Assembly (NCBI GenBank): GCA_903970315.1
Contig: CAJCIJ010000126.1
Location: forward strand, 1-10,137
Direction of reading: 5' to 3'
Length of the DNA: 10,137 nucleotides
DNA from: Actinomycetota bacterium
Lineage (GTDB): Bacteria > Actinomycetota > Thermoleophilia > Solirubrobacterales > Solirubrobacteraceae
Of this stretch, positions 7,325 to 10,137 are shown piece after piece (within the stretch, counting starts at the first letter, position 1; each line of letters starts with the position of its first letter). The notes under the pieces are model-generated. The model saw only the letters and a list, made by a program, of their open reading frames with translations, was not told the DNA's origin and did no database searches. The position numbers and the translations under genes are program-made.

Positions 7325-7345
7325 GGGAACACAGTTTGGGAACAC
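7325..7345. repeat. Pair of GGGAACAC direct repeats
   Basis: GGGAACAC occurs at 7325-7332 and again at 7338-7345, 13 bases apart start to start. The second copy touches the left arm of the adjacent inverted repeat. Confidence 0.7.
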
Positions 7346-7364
7346 GGACCACATTCGGTGGTCC
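7346..7364. terminator. Perfect inverted repeat, possible bidirectional terminator
   Basis: GGACCAC and GTGGTCC form a perfect 7-bp stem around the loop ATTCG, between the convergent secreted-protein gene and tRNA-Leu(UAG). No T-run follows on either strand, so it could equally be a protein-binding palindrome. The string CGGACCAC also occurs near 7263. Confidence 0.4.
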
Positions 7365-7409
7365 CAATCCGGCGACCGTGGTGCCTATTATCCCTGCAAA
7401 TCAACATGA

Positions 7410-7493
7410 TGCGGGCGAAGGGACTCGAACCCCCAAGGCCTCACGGCCACCGGCTCCTAAGGCCGGCGTGTCTACCAGTTCCACCACGCCCGC
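7410..7493 (-). tRNA. tRNA-Leu (anticodon UAG)
   Basis: The minus strand folds as a class II tRNA: 7-bp acceptor stem GCGGGCG/CGCCCGC, D-arm with TGGTAGAC, anticodon loop CTTAGGA closed by GCCGGC/GCCGGT with TAG at 7459-7457, a long variable arm (GGCCGTGAGGCC) and the T-loop TTCGAGT. The discriminator base is A at 7410 and CCA is not encoded. It reads CUA and, by wobble, other CUN leucine codons. Confidence 0.95.
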
Positions 7494-7515
7494 GCGTGTG
7501 CTCCAGGCTTGCGAC

Positions 7516-7521
7516 ATTGTA
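7516..7521 (-). promoter_or_regulatory. Probable -10 element of tRNA-Leu(UAG)
   Basis: The minus strand reads TACAAT, close to the TATAAT consensus, about 22 bases before the mature tRNA 5' end, which fits a short tRNA leader. No clear -35 is visible; it would lie inside the start of the divergent membrane-protein gene. On the plus strand TAAGGT (7520-7525) overlaps it and serves either as ribosome site (AAGGT, 9 bases before ATG) or as a -10. Confidence 0.4.
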
Positions 7522-7534
7522 AGGTCATCCTGGT

Positions 7535-8032
7535 ATGGCCGCCCACGGCGCAAGCATGCAAGCCGGTGTGATCATCACCCACCCCAACCGCGATAAGCCC
7601 GCAGTGCAGGGCACGCGCGCGCTGGTCGTGGGACTGTTGCTCTTGAGCGCCACCCTTGTCGCGCTGATCACGGTGGCTGGATGGAAGGTGCTGGAGGGGG
7701 CTGTGCCAGTCGAGGTTGCCTACGTCGCCCTGTACCTGCTGCTGGCCTACCTGGCAGTGCGCTGGAACCGCGGCGCCCTGCCCGCATCGGCGGGACTCGC
7801 GGTGTTCCTGTTGATCTTCGCGGGCGTTGCGGCCCCGGGCTGGTTTGAACGCGACAAGAGTGGCTACACAAAGCCGCTGCTGAGTGCAAGCCTGCTCGGC
7901 CTGCTGACGCTGCTGGTGATACCGCTTCAGCTGTTACTCGTGGTGTTCGCGATGCGCGGGCTGGGCGAGGGCTGGAACGTCGAGGTCGAGCAGCGCGGCG
8001 ACCGCGTCACGGGCTCAATCGCCGGCGCGTAG
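7535..8032 (+). CDS. Small four-helix membrane protein of unknown function
   Basis: This 165-residue protein has a polar N-terminus (1-26) and four hydrophobic helices at about 27-50, 59-75, 79-102 and 113-141, then a short charged tail. Between helices 3 and 4 is the polar loop GWFERDKSGYTKP (102-114), and after helix 4 comes RGLGEGWNVEVE (141-152), both of which look like conserved positions. No transporter or enzyme motif is recognisable. The start at ATG 7535 is supported by AAGGT 9 bases upstream; ATG 7556 in the same frame is the alternative. It lies between two divergently oriented tRNA-Leu genes, only 41 bases from one and 39 from the other. Confidence 0.82.
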   Translation: MAAHGASMQAGVIITHPNRDKPAVQGTRALVVGLLLLSATLVALITVAGWKVLEGAVPVEVAYVALYLLLAYLAVRWNRGALPASAGLAVFLLIFAGVAAPGWFERDKSGYTKPLLSASLLGLLTLLVIPLQLLLVVFAMRGLGEGWNVEVEQRGDRVTGSIAGA

Positions 8033-8056
8033 CTCACAGCGCCCCGCCCGGGCCCG

Positions 8057-8062
8057 TAGACT
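8057..8062 (+). promoter_or_regulatory. Possible -10 element of tRNA-Leu(CAA)
   Basis: TAGACT fits the TANNNT -10 pattern and lies 9 bases before the mature tRNA 5' end, so the primary transcript would have almost no leader. No -35 is evident. Read-through from the membrane-protein gene 39 bases upstream is the alternative. Confidence 0.33.
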
Positions 8063-8071
8063 TGATGGGCT

Positions 8072-8155
8072 GCGGCGGTGGCGGAATCGGTAGACGCGGT
8101 GCCCTCAAAAGGCATTGTTCGTAAGGACGTGTGGGTTCGAGTCCCACCCGCCGCA
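8072..8155 (+). tRNA. tRNA-Leu (anticodon CAA)
   Basis: The sequence folds as a class II tRNA: acceptor stem GCGGCGG/CCGCCGC, D-arm with TCGGTAGAC, anticodon loop CTCAAAA closed by GTGCC/GGCAT with CAA at 8106-8108, a long variable arm (TGTTCGTAAGGACG) and T-arm GTGGG-TTCGAGT-CCCAC. The discriminator is A at 8155; CCA is not encoded. It reads UUG, a rare codon in high-GC genomes. Confidence 0.95.
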
Positions 8156-8156
8156 C

Positions 8157-8987
8157 TCAGCCGACCAGCTCGGCCAAGGGCTCGATCAGCTGCGGCCCGG
8201 CGGCAAGCACGCCCCAGGGCAGATCGGGGCGCGCATCAAGCTCGACCACGCGCACGCCGGCGCGTTCGCAGATGAGCACCCCGGCTGCGATATCCCAGAG
8301 CTTGACGGTGCGCTCGAAGTAGGCGTCGTAGCGGCCGGCTGCCGTCCAGGCGAGGTCCAGGGCGGCACTGCCGAAACGGCGGATGTCGCGCACGCGAGGT
8401 ACAAGCCGAGCGAGCACGAGCGCCTGGGCGGCACGCACCTGTGCGTCGTAGGCCAAGCCCGTGGCCACCATCGCGGTCGCCAGCTCGGCCCGGTCAGAGC
8501 CGGTGATCGGGGCGCCGTTGAGCGCGGCTGCACCCTGACAAGTGGCCGTCCACAGCTCGTCGCGGCAGGGATCGAAGATAGCGCCGGCAAGGGTCTTGCC
8601 CTGCCCATCCTCGACGGCCACGCTGACGCACCACTGGGGAATGCCAAAAAGGAAGTTGATGGTGCCGTCGAGGGGGTCGACGATCCACCGCAGCCCGCGC
8701 GGGGCGTCTGGATCGTCGTCGGCTGTAGTTCCGGCAGGCGACCCGGTGCCGGTGTCCTCCTCACCCAGAAACGCGTCGTCGGGGCGTGCGCGCGCGAGCA
8801 TCTCGGCGATCGCACGCTGCGAGGCGAGATCGGCCTCGCTGACGAGGTCCGTGGGCGTGCTCTTGCTGTGCACGTCTCTCTGCGCGCCGCCCTTGAAGCG
8901 CTCCAACAACAGCGCACCGGCGCCGAGCGCAGCCTGCACGGCAACATCGAGCAGGTCCGCCGGACTCTCGGCCGCCCGCGCGTTCAT
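8157..8987 (-). CDS. Inositol monophosphatase family protein
   Basis: This 276-residue cytoplasmic enzyme belongs to the Mg-dependent, Li-sensitive phosphatase family acting on inositol phosphate, histidinol phosphate or related sugar phosphates. All metal-site motifs are present: GEE at 75-77, WIVDPLDGTINF (101-112, metal ligands Asp104 and Asp107) and WDIAAGVLICERAG (231-244, Asp232). Length is typical. Which substrate it uses (inositol-1-phosphate, histidinol phosphate, or PAP as in CysQ) cannot be settled from motifs. I set the start at ATG 8987, giving [17 protein letters not shown] and an ATGA overlap with the amidase stop; the frame remains open upstream to 9227 but only through the amidase gene. 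The stop lies one base from the end of the convergent tRNA-Leu(CAA). Confidence 0.92.
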   Translation of the reverse strand: MNARAAESPADLLDVAVQAALGAGALLLERFKGGAQRDVHSKSTPTDLVSEADLASQRAIAEMLARARPDDAFLGEEDTGTGSPAGTTADDDPDAPRGLRWIVDPLDGTINFLFGIPQWCVSVAVEDGQGKTLAGAIFDPCRDELWTATCQGAAALNGAPITGSDRAELATAMVATGLAYDAQVRAAQALVLARLVPRVRDIRRFGSAALDLAWTAAGRYDAYFERTVKLWDIAAGVLICERAGVRVVELDARPDLPWGVLAAGPQLIEPLAELVG

Positions 8988-10137
8988 GAGAACTGCGGCG
9001 GGCGCCTCGGCGTCCACGGACGCGCAGCTTCGAGCTGGGATGCCAGGGCGATTAACGTTGGCTCGTCGTTGGGACGTCCGACAAGCTGGACCGAGCGTGG
9101 CGAGCCGCCCGCGCTGAAGCCCGCCGGCACCGCGGCCGCCGGCTGACCGGTCACATTCCACGGCGCCGCATAGGGCACTGTGGCCAGCGCGAAGAGCATG
9201 GTCGTAAACCAGCCCCGGCCCGCACACGCAGCGACCGCCGGCGCAGGCTTCGGGGTGACAGGTGTCAGCAGCACGTCGCAGCTTGCAAACGGACGATTCA
9301 TCCGCGCGCCGTAGCGCGCCTCGCGTGCACGCGCCCAGCCCACCGGGCGGTGCTGCATCAGGCCACCGGTACGCGTGAGCATGCGCATGCGGGATTCCAG
9401 GCGCTCGGGGTGTGGCAGCGCGTCCGCGGTGTCGGCCACGCCGGCCAGAAAGCGGATCATCAACTCGGGAGCCGGGGCAACAGCACCGTGGTCGAGCTTG
9501 ACCTCATGGACCTCGTGCCCAAGGTTACCCAGCAGCTCGGCGGTCTCCCGCACCGCCGCCGCGTTGTCGGCGTGCAGGCTGGCAAGGGACGTGCGTGGGA
9601 GGTTGGTCGCGACGCCGATGCGCAACGGCCCGCGCGATCCGCCTTGCCCACCATTGGTGGCGGCAACCATCGATGTGGGCGCGAGTGCGGGTGCGCCGGC
9701 ATCCAGCGGCCCGTCGGCAATGGCGTCGTAGAAGCGCGCAGTGTCGGCCACCGAGCGCGTGAGCACGCCGTTTACCGAAAGCCCGCGAAAGGCGTCCACG
9801 TCGGGGGCCACCGGCAACCGGCCCCGTTGGGATTTGAGCCCGAACAGGCCGCAGTAGGCCGCGGGGTAGCGGATCGAGCCGGCGCCGTCGTTGGCAAGCG
9901 CAGCCCCCACCAGGCCGGCCGCAACCGCCGCCGCTGAGCCACCGCTTGACCCTCCGGGCGTGCGCGTGGGGTCCCATGGGTTGCGCGTGGAGCCCCAGCT
10001 CTCAGACTCCGTCCACGGGACCGCGCACAGCTCCGGGACATTGGTCTTGCCGATCACGACAGCACCGGCCGCGCGCAAGCGGCGCACGATCTCTGCGTCG
10101 GCACGGGCGGGCTGGTCCTGGGCGCTTGTGCCGACAG
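8984..10137 (-). CDS. Amidase-signature family hydrolase, N-terminus outside window
   Basis: The frame is open from the right window edge to TGA at 8984, about 384 codons, without the true start; the GTG at 10087 is internal to the domain. The amidase signature is clear, counting from the first visible residue: [11 protein letters not shown] (26-36), [16 protein letters not shown] (52-67, with the bridging cis-Ser at 63) and [11 protein letters not shown] (82-92, nucleophile Ser87). The Ser63-Ser87 spacing of 24 fits the family. The catalytic Lys lies some 40 residues before the GKTN segment in this family and so is off the window. The C-terminal part with [13 protein letters not shown] and [10 protein letters not shown] is also typical. 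It would hydrolyse an amide, peptide amide or related bond; the substrate is unknown, and the sequence does not look like the GatA context (no gatB or gatC nearby). It overlaps the phosphatase gene by 4 bases. Confidence 0.92.
   Translation of the reverse strand, partial: VGTSAQDQPARADAEIVRRLRAAGAVVIGKTNVPELCAVPWTESESWGSTRNPWDPTRTPGGSSGGSAAAVAAGLVGAALANDGAGSIRYPAAYCGLFGLKSQRGRLPVAPDVDAFRGLSVNGVLTRSVADTARFYDAIADGPLDAGAPALAPTSMVAATNGGQGGSRGPLRIGVATNLPRTSLASLHADNAAAVRETAELLGNLGHEVHEVKLDHGAVAPAPELMIRFLAGVADTADALPHPERLESRMRMLTRTGGLMQHRPVGWARAREARYGARMNRPFASCDVLLTPVTPKPAPAVAACAGRGWFTTMLFALATVPYAAPWNVTGQPAAAVPAGFSAGGSPRSVQLVGRPNDEPTLIALASQLEAARPWTPRRPPQFS

Larger units (their letters stand above)
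7239..7409. other. Intergenic gap between convergent secreted-protein gene and tRNA-Leu
   Basis: The 171 bases have no convincing gene. They hold a pair of direct repeats and an inverted repeat (listed separately) that may end transcription from one or both sides. No copy of the tRNA 3' end, as expected for an integration scar, was seen. Confidence 0.5.

Noticed and set aside
7239..7409. Integration scar (att site) next to tRNA-Leu(UAG)
   Set aside because: No second copy of the tRNA 3' end and no integrase or mobile gene are in the window.
8115..9146. Long plus-strand open frame opposite the phosphatase
   Set aside because: It starts inside tRNA-Leu(CAA), has no recognisable domain and mirrors the inositol-monophosphatase gene.
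8988..9227. Longer N-terminus for the phosphatase
   Set aside because: It overlaps the amidase C-terminus and gives a non-family sequence; ATG 8987 gives a normal-length enzyme.
10040..10055. Lys of VVIGKTN taken as the catalytic lysine of the amidase
   Set aside because: It is only 33 residues before the cis-Ser; in known members the catalytic Lys lies about 70-80 residues before it, so it must be outside the window.

Overview
The window is high-GC DNA with densely packed genes, frequent GTG starts, 4-bp start/stop overlaps and two tRNA-Leu genes without an encoded CCA. With the protein families present (single-chain FtsX-type permease, PadR regulator, type III polyketide synthase, secreted beta-barrel proteins), this points to an actinobacterium. 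A deep-branching soil lineage such as Thermoleophilia/Solirubrobacterales is my best guess; it rests on general resemblance, not on a search.

Left part (1-4411, all minus strand): a four-gene transporter operon read right to left. A PadR-family repressor (3824-4411) is followed by a degenerate ABC ATPase (3046-3831), a canonical ABC ATPase (2345-3049) and a large two-lobed FtsX/MacB-type permease (1-2348, C-terminus outside the window). All three junctions overlap by 4 to 8 bases and the three transporter genes start with GTG, so the operon is translationally coupled. The permease occupies the first 2.3 kb although the long plus-strand frames opposite it look superficially convincing.

Middle part (4412-6317, minus strand): a type III polyketide synthase with an intact Cys-His-Asn triad (5050-6162), followed after 20 bases by an exported small beta-barrel protein resembling the allene-oxide-cyclase/dirigent-like fold (4526-5029). 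A short gap with a possible hairpin terminator separates this pair from the PadR-ABC operon. Together they could form a small make-modify-export unit, but that link is inference from position only.

Right-centre (6318-8155): a secreted four-cysteine protein of unknown function on the plus strand, a 171-base gap with repeats, tRNA-Leu(UAG) on the minus strand, a four-helix membrane protein of unknown function on the plus strand, and tRNA-Leu(CAA) on the plus strand. The far right (8157-10137, minus strand) holds an amidase-signature hydrolase, truncated at its N-terminus by the window edge, overlapping an inositol-monophosphatase-family gene whose stop lies one base from the end of tRNA-Leu(CAA).

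I saw no CRISPR array, insertion sequence, integrase, rRNA or plasmid/phage gene. The most interesting items are the asymmetric ATPase pair and the type III PKS with its exported barrel partner.
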